This document shows positions 1-8,366 of a stretch of 16,075 bases of DNA, piece after piece. Where the stretch lies: contig CBDUWP010000031.1 in NCBI GenBank assembly GCA_965370955.1, positions 1 through 16,075 on the forward strand, read 5' to 3'. Made by a program: the position numbers and the translations under genes. The first letter of the stretch is position 1. Every line of letters starts with the position of its first letter. The DNA comes from CBDUWP01 sp965370955. Lineage in GTDB: Bacteria > Planctomycetota > Phycisphaerae > Sedimentisphaerales > Anaerobacaceae. The notes beneath the pieces were generated by a model, which saw only the letters and a program-made list of their open reading frames with translations, did no database searches and was not told the origin of the DNA.

Positions 1-481
1 TGCAAGCAACAACAAACATCAAGCATCCGATTTTGAATTTGCTTTTCATTGACAGGTCATAATGCCATGCGAAAGTCATTTGCCATATTTTGCTGCCGGT
101 TTTTTTGCTGATATTATCGACTCTCATTTCTCTGGCGAACGCTAGATTTTTCTGCAAGTCTCCGTCGGATTTATCTAATTTTTCTGCTCTTCGATAATTT
201 AGTATAGCTCTAGCGACATCCTTTTTTAACAGATACACATTTCCCAGATTGTAATATAGCTTTGCATTTTCGATATTCCCTTGCGAGATAATCTGCTCGA
301 ACAATAGTGCCGTTTTATCATAGAATTGTGATGCATTTTGGCTTTCTTGATTAGCCTGTCGAAACAGACTGTTCGCCTGATCGAACATTTGCTCTATTTT
401 CTGCTGCGACAGGTTTTCTGCTTGCCCTGCCATTGACAAAATAGCGATCACCAACAGACTTATATAGAATATTTTTTTCAT
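1..481 (-). CDS. batE: BatE-like TPR membrane protein (3' end outside window)
   Basis: The first 160 codons are visible; the gene continues past the left edge. I read it directly from the minus strand: ATG at 481-479 opens a protein beginning MKKIFYISLLVIAILSM, an export signal or membrane anchor. Residues about 73-106 form one clear TPR repeat (YYNLGNVYLLKKDVARAILN), followed by an NL..A.E-type helix. A hydrophobic stretch begins near residue 150, probably the first of the family's C-terminal membrane helices. BatE proteins pair TPR repeats with membrane segments and often a C-terminal SH3-like domain, which would lie outside the window. The start overlaps the batD stop in an ATGA, implying translational coupling. 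Its position as last gene of the Bat set and the TPR both support the name. The role in the Bat complex, probably protein-protein contact at the membrane, is inference. Confidence 0.85.
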   Translation of the reverse strand, partial: MKKIFYISLLVIAILSMAGQAENLSQQKIEQMFDQANSLFRQANQESQNASQFYDKTALLFEQIISQGNIENAKLYYNLGNVYLLKKDVARAILNYRRAEKLDKSDGDLQKNLAFAREMRVDNISKKTGSKIWQMTFAWHYDLSMKSKFKIGCLMFVVAC

Positions 482-2295
482 CCTTTGCTCTTTTTCTCAA
501 TTTGGTTAATCAGATTTATTGCCTGATTCATTTCCTCATTACTTATCCTGCCTATCAAAGCGGCATAACAAACAGCCTCGCATTGCTGGAGTAATCTAAC
601 ATAATCATCAGTCAATTGCTCATCGCGTGTTTTATTCAAGACAATATCACCGCATTGCCCCGCCGTGAGTGACAACACCTTGCGGTCAAATTTTCTGCCG
701 ATGAATTCCTTTAGTATTGCGGCGAATTTTTCATGTTGATTTGTTGCCTGCTTTTCGATTGCTTTTATTTCAGCAACAGCCCATTTCGCTGCATTTTTTT
801 GTTTTTTGGCCGCTTTTGTTCCAGAATCCCCCATCGCGATCTTAACCGCCACCGCGATAGCTAAGCCGATCACCGCCATCAGCCACATAGCCATATAGCC
901 CGCATGGAAAATAGCTTTTGCCGGATCAAACCTCATATCTTTTAATGCGTCGATATTTTGATAATTAGCTGACAGGCCTTTTTGGATTATTTTTATTTCG
1001 CTATTTTGCCCTTGTCCTTTTTCTGATAAGACATCTGATCCGGTCAGCAATTTGGTTTTGGTGACATCCAAGCTGATTGGCTCTGTTTTTGCGGTAACAT
1101 ATTTTCTTTTAGTGACATCAAAAAAGCTCATTTCGATAGACGGTATTTGTTTAACTTCGTTATTATCTACTCTAATTATTTGGGTAAAAATTTTAACGCC
1201 GTTTTCGTCAATTTTTTCCATTGGCTCTTCTTGTGCTATTTTGAAATCACTTCCCAGAATTGCCTCAAGATTTGGCATTTTGACAGGCTTAAGATAATCA
1301 CTTCCTCTGACCATAATTTTCAAGGTGATCGGATCTCCGACATTGACTTCGATTGGCTTAGCTTTAGCTTTGATCTCATAATTGCCCACAAGCCCGTAAA
1401 AACTTTTTGGCCTATTCTCTGTTGGCAAAGCCACAACATTCAGTGTCATCGGTTTGCTCACCGCCGCCACTCTTTTGTATTGTCTTCGATCGAAGATATC
1501 ATCAAACATGGAGTTTCGATTTCTTTTCCCGACCGCCATATCCGCCAGTACAGTCACCGGCTCGATCTCGATATTGCCTTTTTCTTTCGGGATAAGCACT
1601 TTAGCGAATCTGACTACCATAACATTTTTTCCGCCTGCGTTTATTCTTTTTTGGCTTCCGTAGACTTCGACTCCGATTCCAAGATCGAATTTTTCGAGAT
1701 TTTTTACATCCTTATCGACATTTTCGACATAGAATTCGTCACTGACAAAGGCCGGCGCCGAGAATCTCAATGCCCCCAAAGTTGCACTATATTGAAATTC
1801 GACCGTCATGACCACTGGCTGTCCGACATAGCAATTTTCTTCATCCAACCAAGCCTTAATTCCGATCTGGTCGGTTTGTCCGGGCTTTAGGATGTTTATT
1901 GTCACGGGATTTGTCACGTAGACATCACCAGCGACCTCGACAGATACAGGCTTTAGCACGATTTCGCCCGGCACATCTGCTCTGATTGAAAAATTGATTG
2001 CATATTGGCTGATTGTTGTTTGGGTTCTGCGGCCATTAACTATGGTAATTGACGTTGATGAATTGTTATAAACTCCGGTATTTTTCGGATGATATTTTTC
2101 GATTGGCGTCGTATCGACCTTAGCAACCTCTTCTGTGCCTTTGACGACAATCTGATAGACAAAGCTGTCTCCGGTATAGATATCAGTTCTGCGATCGATT
2201 TGCGCAGTGACATTGATATCAGCCGCATTTGCCGCAGCGACTGAAACCACCACCATCGCTATCACAACCAGAAGACGCTTTCTCAAATGCTTCAT
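478..2295 (-). CDS. batD: BatD family envelope protein
   Basis: This 605-residue protein fits the BatD (oxygen-tolerance) family. It has a signal peptide at residues 1-24 (hydrophobic core LLVVIAMVVVSVAA). A long beta-rich exported region of about 25-420 is built from immunoglobulin-like modules, with recurrent phrases such as YTGDSFVYQIVVKG, YVGQPVVMTVEF and NVGDPITLKIMVRG. A single membrane helix lies near 466-487, followed by a charged helical cytoplasmic tail of about 115 residues. The motif FYGLVGNYEIKAKAKP near 299-314 is typical of BatD. The protein presumably presents its large domain in the periplasm while the tail meets the ATPase/VWA partners; this is inference. It lies 50 bp after batC, and its stop overlaps the batE start. 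Confidence 0.9.
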   Translation of the reverse strand: MKHLRKRLLVVIAMVVVSVAAANAADINVTAQIDRRTDIYTGDSFVYQIVVKGTEEVAKVDTTPIEKYHPKNTGVYNNSSTSITIVNGRRTQTTISQYAINFSIRADVPGEIVLKPVSVEVAGDVYVTNPVTINILKPGQTDQIGIKAWLDEENCYVGQPVVMTVEFQYSATLGALRFSAPAFVSDEFYVENVDKDVKNLEKFDLGIGVEVYGSQKRINAGGKNVMVVRFAKVLIPKEKGNIEIEPVTVLADMAVGKRNRNSMFDDIFDRRQYKRVAAVSKPMTLNVVALPTENRPKSFYGLVGNYEIKAKAKPIEVNVGDPITLKIMVRGSDYLKPVKMPNLEAILGSDFKIAQEEPMEKIDENGVKIFTQIIRVDNNEVKQIPSIEMSFFDVTKRKYVTAKTEPISLDVTKTKLLTGSDVLSEKGQGQNSEIKIIQKGLSANYQNIDALKDMRFDPAKAIFHAGYMAMWLMAVIGLAIAVAVKIAMGDSGTKAAKKQKNAAKWAVAEIKAIEKQATNQHEKFAAILKEFIGRKFDRKVLSLTAGQCGDIVLNKTRDEQLTDDYVRLLQQCEAVCYAALIGRISNEEMNQAINLINQIEKKSKG

Positions 2296-2345
2296 CTTGT
2301 CAACTCACAAAATTGTCTAATTTCCATTGTTTGTTTTTCGCTTCG

Positions 2346-3227
2346 TTACCAATCTTTGTCGGCTTTTTTAGCTTTAATTCTTTGGGCAACTTTTTGCTTA
2401 TTTTTTCTATCGCGTTCTTTTTGCAGGATATCCTTCACATTCTGCCGCAATTTTTCTTTGTCTTTTTCCTGCCCCTGCTCTTGGGTTTGATTTTGTTTTT
2501 GCAATTTATCCTGATCGCTTAGCTCGTTTTGCTTAGCTTGGCTTTTTTGCTGTTCATCTTGGTCTTTTTGCTCTTTATCATTACCGTTTTGATTTTGGTT
2601 GTCGTTTTTGGATTGGTTTTTATCACCGCCGTCTTGTTGTTTTTGTTTATTTTTTTGCTCGTCTTGATTTTTGTCGTTTTGATTTTGTTTTTGTTGCTGT
2701 TTTTTTTGCTCTCTCAATTGTTTAATTTGCATTTTTGCAGTTTCGATATTTCCTTTAATTTTCGGATCAGCTTTTTTTTGGTTTTGCATATCGAGAGTTG
2801 ATCGCCATGTTCTTACGGCATTTTTAAGCTGTTTAATTGCTTCGTCCGGCTTTTGCTGAGCTTGCTCTTGTGCTATTTTGAATAAGCAATTTGCCTGATT
2901 ATATTTTGCTTTTTCGGCGAGCGATTTATCCGTTGCCATTGGCGTAACTTCGGCAAACAGCTGCTGGGCATCTCTAAAATTCCCCATTTTGTATAGCCCG
3001 CACGCCTTATCATATTTTGCCACAGCCATTTTTTGATCATTTTTTGCCGCCTTTGTCACCGCCTCATCATAGAGTTCGACAGCCTTTTCAAAATCATCAT
3101 TTTTGTATAATTCATTTCCTTGCGTGACTAGGTTTCTCACCTCATCAGCCCTTGCTAAATCGGTTCCAGCGGCTCCTATTATCATTGCCGCAACACAACA
3201 TTTTACGATTAGCCTTTCGATTTTCAT
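2346..3227 (-). CDS. batC: BatC-like TPR protein with Gln/Lys/Asn-rich linker
   Basis: This 293-residue protein has an N-terminal signal or anchor (VKCCVAAMIIGAAG, residues 8-21). TPR-like helices occupy about 30-145 (NELYKNDDFEKAVELYDEAV, then ACGLYKMGNFRDAQQLFAEV). A strongly biased Gln/Lys/Asn/Asp-rich segment runs from about 170 to 255. The C-terminal cap at 256-293 is basic and helical and ends in KADKDW. A terminal acidic residue plus DW is characteristic of BatC and related planctomycete TPR proteins next to VWA genes, so the cap is likely a binding peptide for a partner. The start codon overlaps the batB stop (ATGA). The low-complexity stretch leaves T-rich strings on the plus strand that should not be read as a separate gene. 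The naming rests on TPR, tail and position. Confidence 0.85.
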   Translation of the reverse strand: MKIERLIVKCCVAAMIIGAAGTDLARADEVRNLVTQGNELYKNDDFEKAVELYDEAVTKAAKNDQKMAVAKYDKACGLYKMGNFRDAQQLFAEVTPMATDKSLAEKAKYNQANCLFKIAQEQAQQKPDEAIKQLKNAVRTWRSTLDMQNQKKADPKIKGNIETAKMQIKQLREQKKQQQKQNQNDKNQDEQKNKQKQQDGGDKNQSKNDNQNQNGNDKEQKDQDEQQKSQAKQNELSDQDKLQKQNQTQEQGQEKDKEKLRQNVKDILQKERDRKNKQKVAQRIKAKKADKDW

Positions 3228-4243
3228 ATTTTTTGCCTTTTTTTACCTTCGCCCATCATCATTTCGCCAGCGATTAGGATAATTGCCGCAGCCAAAAACA
3301 GTTGAAACTTATGTTCATATTCATTTGTTTCTGCTTCTTTGATTTGCCTTTGTTTTGCCGACACGATCAGTTCTTTATAAATTTCGCCGAGGTCTAAGGC
3401 CGTTTGCGGCCCGACCGCCAAAAATCTTCCATCGCTGCTGGCATAAGCCACTCTTTTGAGCATTTCCTGATCAGCCTTTGAGTAAACATACTCTCCTTTA
3501 TACTTTACATATTCGACAATTCCATCATTTTTTTCGATCGGTATTTTCGCCCCAGTCACTTGATCTCCCATAGCGATAGCGATAATCCTGACGCCCATTT
3601 TGCCGCATATTTCCGCTGCTTGGACTGGATAGCTCGCATGGTCTTCACCATCTGTGATAAGCACAATGTCCCTATAGCCTTCGGTGTCTTTTTTGAACAT
3701 TTCCTTTGTCACCAGCCGTATCGCATCACCGATAACCGTTCCTCCGGGCCCGCTGGTTTGTGTCGATATATTATCGATAGCCATTCGCACAAAATTCCAG
3801 TCCGTCGTCAAGGGACATAGTATTTCCGCTCTTCCTGCGAAAACAACTAGAGCGATTCTATCTCCCTGTAAAACCTGCGCTAGATCTAAAATCGCCAATT
3901 TTGCTTTTTCGAGTCTAGATGGCGACACATCTTCAGCCAGCATAGACCTTGACACATCCAGCAGGACTACGACATCTCTGCCCATTATTTTTATTTTTTT
4001 AGGCTTTGGATTCCATTTCGGCTCACAGACCGCCAGCACCACCAGCGTTAGCGCCATCATCAACATAACAGCTTTCAGCATTTGTTTTTTGGTAGAGACA
4101 GTTGCGTTTATTTTCAATAGCAATTGCTTTTGCGCAAACTTTTTTAGAGCCTGTCTTTTTTTATAAAATCCCCAGACCACGACCCCAGCTAGAATCGCCA
4201 CAAACGGCAGCAGCAGTAATGCTTTTTCATTTTGCCAAACCAT
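3224..4243 (-). CDS. batB: BatB, membrane-anchored von Willebrand A protein
   Basis: This 339-residue protein has two N-terminal membrane helices (about 9-27 and 56-73), a VWA domain (about 90-290) and a C-terminal helix (about 313-330). The metal-ion site is complete: D96-x-S98-x-S100 in LLDVSRSM, T169 in GGTVIGDAI and D198 in LITDGED. It should therefore bind Mg2+ and a partner's acidic residue. The segment TGAKIPI followed by YVYSKADQEMLKRVA is diagnostic of BatB rather than BatA. By topology the VWA domain lies between the second and third helices; I infer it faces the cytoplasm, where MoxR is. The start is 27 bp after the batA stop, with a GGAG upstream at slightly long spacing. The 3' end overlaps batC by four bases. 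Confidence 0.92.
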   Translation of the reverse strand: MVWQNEKALLLLPFVAILAGVVVWGFYKKRQALKKFAQKQLLLKINATVSTKKQMLKAVMLMMALTLVVLAVCEPKWNPKPKKIKIMGRDVVVLLDVSRSMLAEDVSPSRLEKAKLAILDLAQVLQGDRIALVVFAGRAEILCPLTTDWNFVRMAIDNISTQTSGPGGTVIGDAIRLVTKEMFKKDTEGYRDIVLITDGEDHASYPVQAAEICGKMGVRIIAIAMGDQVTGAKIPIEKNDGIVEYVKYKGEYVYSKADQEMLKRVAYASSDGRFLAVGPQTALDLGEIYKELIVSAKQRQIKEAETNEYEHKFQLFLAAAIILIAGEMMMGEGKKRQKI

Positions 4244-4270
4244 ATTTTTTAGACACAGCTCCAGAATTTT

Positions 4271-5335
4271 TTACGGTATTTTTCTAAACACAGTTGCCCC
4301 AGCCAAGATATAGATAGCCAGCATCAGGCTAGCCATTTTTGCAAAGGCGGAAAATTTTTCATTATATTGACTATATTTAACAGTTTTGACTTTTGTTTTT
4401 TCCAGCTGATCAATTTTTTGTATAATTTCGCTCAACGTTTTAGCGTTGGTCGCTTTGCCATATGCACCACCTGTATAGGCAGCGATTTGCGCCAACAATT
4501 TTCCATTGAGCCTGCTGGCCGTCGGCACTTTCATATTTCCCGCCATCGTCGGCACGATTCGATATCCGCTATCACCTATCCCGATAGCATAAACTTTAAC
4601 GCCGACTTTTTTCGCCAGTTTAGCCGCATCGACCGGCGAAATATCTCCTGTATTATTAACTCCATCGGTTAGTACGACGATTACTTTGCTGCTGATTTTG
4701 AAATTTTCGTCTTGCTGATCGATTTTCAGTTTTTTATTTCTTTTTACGATATCCTTTTCGCATTCGGCCAACCTTGCTGCAGCCAGCGCGATTCCTTCTC
4801 CGATCGCCGTGCCTTGGTTTCGGTCAGCCAGTTCGATTTTTTTCAGGAATTCCAGAAGCGCATCATGCCCCTGTACCAAAGGACAAACAGTATCAGCATA
4901 TTCGGCAAATTTTATTAGTCCGATCAGGTCATCGGTTCTTCCTGCGAATTTTTTGCCATCACCTTTTACAAATTTTTCCAGCACATTTTTAACGACGTCC
5001 AACCTCGTCATTTGTTTAGCTTCATAGATCATTGGCTCCGACATGCTAAAGGACTGATCGACAACAATTTCCATCGCTATACCCATCGTCGTCACTTGCT
5101 GTCTGGCAATACCATTTCTCGGCCTTGCCACTGCAATAACAAGCAGTATAAGCACCAGCCACTTCAGCCATACTACCTGTTTGCTTATTTTAGTTCGCCA
5201 ATTATGACCGCACTTATCGATATCGACAAAGCTGGAAAATTTAATCGCCGCCGTTTTTTTTCTTTTTTTCAGCAGCCACCAAAGCCCGATCACAGGCAAT
5301 AGCAATAACAACAGATATGGATTAGCCATTTGCAT
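4271..5335 (-). CDS. batA: BatA, membrane-anchored von Willebrand A protein
   Basis: The 354-residue form starts at the ATG at 5335-5333. A longer frame opens 14 codons earlier but runs into the preceding gene. The start used here follows that gene's stop directly, and a GGGAAAGGG purine tract sits 8 bases upstream. Membrane helices lie at about 5-22, 56-71 and 335-350. The VWA domain has an intact metal site: D93-x-S95-x-S97 in VVDQSFSM, T176 in GTAIGEGIAL and D224 in VLTDGVNNTGD. The phrases SPVDAAKLAKKVGVKVYAIG and LAQIAAYTGGAYGKAT are typical of BatA. BatA and BatB occur as a pair and probably interact. The substrate or effector of the complex is unknown. Confidence 0.93.
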   Translation of the reverse strand: MQMANPYLLLLLLPVIGLWWLLKKRKKTAAIKFSSFVDIDKCGHNWRTKISKQVVWLKWLVLILLVIAVARPRNGIARQQVTTMGIAMEIVVDQSFSMSEPMIYEAKQMTRLDVVKNVLEKFVKGDGKKFAGRTDDLIGLIKFAEYADTVCPLVQGHDALLEFLKKIELADRNQGTAIGEGIALAAARLAECEKDIVKRNKKLKIDQQDENFKISSKVIVVLTDGVNNTGDISPVDAAKLAKKVGVKVYAIGIGDSGYRIVPTMAGNMKVPTASRLNGKLLAQIAAYTGGAYGKATNAKTLSEIIQKIDQLEKTKVKTVKYSQYNEKFSAFAKMASLMLAIYILAGATVFRKIP

Positions 5336-5336
5336 T

Positions 5337-6377
5337 TTATTGACCCTTTCCCGATCCATCATTTTCATTAGTGACATCGACCAATTTTTCGCTTGCTGTG
5401 CTTTCGATAAAAACCTTTGCTAGGTTGACCGATATTTTTATTTGACTGCTGTTTGGCTGATATTTCGCAAATTTCACCAGATCGCAATAGCTCAAAAACT
5501 GACCTAATTTTTCAGATTGATAATCAACAAATATTTTAACATTATTCACTTCAGTCATAAACTCTTGTGTCGTTTTTTTAGGCGAAGCAATTTCAAACTC
5601 ATCTTCGATATAGTATCTAACAATATCGCCAAGTTTTTGATAAAACAATTTCACTTTCTGTTTATTTCCTATTTCTGTATTTATCTTTAGCAATTCGTCC
5701 ATTTTTTCAAAAGCGATTTGCTTAGCCGTTTTATATGTTCTGATTTCGGTTTGGATTTTATGCTTTTTGATTTTTCTCGCGACAGCGATTACCGCCGCCA
5801 ATAGTAGCAATCCTGCGGCGACTGATATCACAATTGGCCAAATCGCCCTTTTCACAGCAATCACTCCCTCGATTTCCGCTATCGTTTTTTGTTGATTTGG
5901 GTCATCGCTGACAGATGCTGCCACTTGGATAACGATCTCTTTTGACGTTATGATTTGTTTTTGTTCGTTTGGATCGGCAATTTTATAGAATTCAAAATCA
6001 ATTTGCGGTATTTTCTGCTGCCCCAGCCCGTATGGTTCCAATCGATATTGATAAGCCGCCATAACTTTTGCTTCGCCGACCATTTTTTTGTGTTGGCCTT
6101 TTGCTTCAATGACTTCAAACCCCTCGACCAGCAATTCGTTGACATCGACCGGCGTGACATCATATTGCTCATCAGCTGTCAACTCGACCCTCATCACGAC
6201 CGTGTCACTCAAGCTGACATCTGTTTTATCGACCATTAGCCGTACTTCAAACGGCCCTCTTTCGTAGCTTTCATCGATCGCCCATTTGCTATTTTCGACC
6301 GGCGTCCCATGCAGAACAGTTCCCAGCCCTAACGTCCACAGCAATAAACCAGCTATTATCCAATATTTTTTTGCCAT
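5337..6377 (-). CDS. BatX/DUF4381-like single-pass membrane protein of the Bat operon
   Basis: This 346-residue protein has an N-terminal signal peptide (about 5-22). An exported beta-rich domain (about 35-155) resembles one BatD module (SLSDTVVMRVELTADEQYDV). A membrane helix lies at about 178-201, followed by a helical cytoplasmic domain. The cytoplasmic part contains KLGDIVRYYIEDEFEI and KTTQEFM, then FLSYCDLVKFAKY, the pattern of the DUF4381 family found beside MoxR/DUF58/VWA genes. It sits between the DUF58 gene (4 bp away) and batA (adjacent). That is the usual place of the variably named BatX or DUF4381 member. Function is unknown; a scaffold joining periplasmic and cytoplasmic parts of the complex is inference. 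Confidence 0.8.
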   Translation of the reverse strand: MAKKYWIIAGLLLWTLGLGTVLHGTPVENSKWAIDESYERGPFEVRLMVDKTDVSLSDTVVMRVELTADEQYDVTPVDVNELLVEGFEVIEAKGQHKKMVGEAKVMAAYQYRLEPYGLGQQKIPQIDFEFYKIADPNEQKQIITSKEIVIQVAASVSDDPNQQKTIAEIEGVIAVKRAIWPIVISVAAGLLLLAAVIAVARKIKKHKIQTEIRTYKTAKQIAFEKMDELLKINTEIGNKQKVKLFYQKLGDIVRYYIEDEFEIASPKKTTQEFMTEVNNVKIFVDYQSEKLGQFLSYCDLVKFAKYQPNSSQIKISVNLAKVFIESTASEKLVDVTNENDGSGKGQ

Positions 6378-6381
6378 CCTC

Positions 6382-7257
6382 TTAAAATCTCCGCTGTCGC
6401 ATTTTGAAGAACGCCGCCAAATCTTTTATATAGGGTTTATCGCTTTGTATGCTGATGCAATCTATGCCGGAGGCTCTCATTGACAATTTCGTTTGTTTGA
6501 ACCTTTGGTTTGCTTTTGCCGCATATTTCAGCCTGAAATTTTCGTCCGCCGTATCCACCAGCATCACTCGGCCCGTTTCAGCTTCAGCCATTTCGACGAT
6601 CCCCACATTTGGCAAATTCACTTCCGCCCTGTCAGACGTTGTCACAGCGATCACATCATGTTTTCGATTTAGTATTTGCAGTGACTTTTGAAACCCTTCA
6701 TCGATAAAATCTGATATAAAAAACACTGTAGCCTTTTTGACAAGCACTTTCGCCAGATAGTCCGCTGCGTTTGCGATATTAGTTTTAGCTCTTTTCGGCT
6801 CGAAATATAAAAGCTCTCTCACCATTCGGAGCATATGCTTTGATCCTTTTTTCGCGGGGATGTACATTTCTGTATGGTCGGTAAAAATCAGCAGTCCCAC
6901 TTTATCGTTATTTTTCGCCGCCGTAAACGCTAGGACTGCGCAGAATTCCGCCGCCATTTCATTTTTCGTTTTGCCCGCCGATCCAAAATCCCCTGACGCG
7001 CTAAGATCGACTGCGAACATGACGGTCATTTCCCTTTCTTCGACGAACCTTTTAACATGTGCTTTGCCAGTTCTGGCAGTGACATTCCAATCGATATCCC
7101 TAACATCGTCTCCGGGCGTATATTCTCTGACCTCATCGAACTGCATTCCTCTGCCTTTGAAGACGCTTTCGTATTGGCCTGCAAATCCGGCGTTCACCGC
7201 TTTTCTGGTATAGATTTGTATTTGCCTAATTTTTTTGATTATTTCTTTTGGTATCAT
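6382..7257 (-). CDS. DUF58 domain protein with VWA-like fold
   Basis: This 291-residue protein has no membrane helix and is the short, soluble form of DUF58. The signature lies at residues 34-70: FKGRGMQFDEVREYTPGDD, then RDIDWNVTARTG. It is followed by a VWA-like core whose metal-site residues are present: D84-x-S86-x-S88 in FAVDLSASGD, T159 in KTNIANA and D183 in ISDFID. DUF58 proteins are almost always encoded next to a MoxR ATPase and are thought to be its adaptor or substrate. Here moxR ends 31 bp upstream. No strong Shine-Dalgarno sequence is visible in front of the ATG, so coupling to moxR translation is possible. Confidence 0.93.
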   Translation of the reverse strand: MIPKEIIKKIRQIQIYTRKAVNAGFAGQYESVFKGRGMQFDEVREYTPGDDVRDIDWNVTARTGKAHVKRFVEEREMTVMFAVDLSASGDFGSAGKTKNEMAAEFCAVLAFTAAKNNDKVGLLIFTDHTEMYIPAKKGSKHMLRMVRELLYFEPKRAKTNIANAADYLAKVLVKKATVFFISDFIDEGFQKSLQILNRKHDVIAVTTSDRAEVNLPNVGIVEMAEAETGRVMLVDTADENFRLKYAAKANQRFKQTKLSMRASGIDCISIQSDKPYIKDLAAFFKMRQRRF

Positions 7258-7288
7258 GATTTCGGTCAGCCCGCAAATTTTCGTAACG

Positions 7289-8278
7289 TTACGGCACCTT
7301 GACGTTGTCCAGAATCATACATACGACATCGTCGCTGGTTTTGTCTTCGGCTTCGGCTTCATAGCTGACAATCACTCGATGCCTAAGCACATCTTTTGCG
7401 ATATCTTTAACATCCTGCGGTGTCACGTATGGCCTTTGTTGAATAAAAGCAAAAGCTCTCGCCGCCATAGCCAGACAGATTGTCGCTCTAGGTGAGGCTC
7501 CGAAATTGATAAAGTTTCCCATTTCGATTCCGTATTGCTCCGGATTTCTCGTCGCGCAAACTATGTCCACGATATAGTCTTTGACCTTATCATCGATATA
7601 GATTTGATCGACAACATTTTTCACATCCGCGATATCTTCTGGCGACACGACTGGATTCACATCCAGCTTTAGATTTGTTTTCGCCATCCGATCGAGAATT
7701 TGCCTTTCCTCGCCTTTGTCTGGATAATCAATTTTCAGCTTCATGATGAACCGGTCCAATTGCGCTTCCGGTAGCGGATATGTCCCCTCTTGATCGATCG
7801 GATTTTGCGTAGCCAGCACCATAAACGGCCTCGGCAATTGAAAAGTTTCCTTTCCGATAGTCACTTGCTTTTCCTGCATAGCTTCTAGGAGTGCGCTTTG
7901 TACTTTCGCCGGCGCCCTATTAATTTCGTCAGCCAGCACAATATTTGTAAACAGCGGACCTTTTCTCGTTTGAAATTGCCCATCACTTTGTCGATATATT
8001 TGCGTTCCCAGCAGGTCTGCCGGCAACAGATCCGGTGTAAACTGAATCCTCTTAAAGTCAGCTTTGATAGCTTTTGCCATGACGGTGACAGCCAGCGTTT
8101 TCGCCAGTCCCGGCACTCCCTCTAGGAGTATATGCCCATCAGCCAGCAACCCGATCAGCATTCTTTCCAGCATATATCTTTGTCCGACCATAACTTTGTC
8201 CATTTCGGCAAAGAAAGCCCGCACGAATCCACTTTTTTCGACAACAAGGTCACCTATTTGCTTAATATCCGCCGACAT
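7289..8278 (-). CDS. moxR: MoxR family AAA+ ATPase
   Basis: This 329-residue protein has every landmark of the MoxR family. Walker A is GVPGLAKT (54-61), Walker B is VLADEIN with D117/E118, and sensor 1 is N159 in ATQNPIDQEGTYPLPEAQ. The arginine region is LDRF (174-177), and sensor 2 is R264 in GASPRAT. MoxR ATPases form hexamers and act as chaperones that remodel or insert cofactors into VWA-domain partners, here probably DUF58, BatA and BatB. GGAG lies 9 bases before the ATG. It is the first gene of the Bat set and begins 88 bp after the stop of the preceding kinase gene. I found no convincing terminator in that gap, so read-through from the transporter-kinase operon is possible. Confidence 0.95.
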   Translation of the reverse strand: MSADIKQIGDLVVEKSGFVRAFFAEMDKVMVGQRYMLERMLIGLLADGHILLEGVPGLAKTLAVTVMAKAIKADFKRIQFTPDLLPADLLGTQIYRQSDGQFQTRKGPLFTNIVLADEINRAPAKVQSALLEAMQEKQVTIGKETFQLPRPFMVLATQNPIDQEGTYPLPEAQLDRFIMKLKIDYPDKGEERQILDRMAKTNLKLDVNPVVSPEDIADVKNVVDQIYIDDKVKDYIVDIVCATRNPEQYGIEMGNFINFGASPRATICLAMAARAFAFIQQRPYVTPQDVKDIAKDVLRHRVIVSYEAEAEDKTSDDVVCMILDNVKVP

Positions 8279-8366
8279 ATTTCAAATCTCCAAAATCTTA
8301 AACCATACTAATTTTTCTTTTTTTTACGTACTTTTCGGCCATTATGTTCAAAATCATGCTCAGATT

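Noticed and set aside
1147..1890. Open frame of 247 codons on the plus strand inside batD
   Set aside because: Antisense to a clear BatD gene, with no ribosome site, no domain and a biased His/Phe/Ser composition typical of an antiphase reading.
2529..2801. Very hydrophobic plus-strand frame (repeated L, F, V, I) that looks like a membrane protein
   Set aside because: It is the complement of the Gln/Lys/Asn-rich linker of BatC; CAA/AAA/AAC codons read backwards become TTG/TTT/GTT.
5336..5377. N-terminal extension of BatA by 14 codons
   Set aside because: It overlaps the preceding gene, adds no family sequence, and the purine-rich ribosome site is placed for the ATG at 5335.
7282..7293. 12-bp perfect palindrome CGTAACGTTACG over the moxR stop
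   Set aside because: A few 12-bp palindromes are expected by chance in 16 kb, and there is no loop, T-tract or second copy to support a site.
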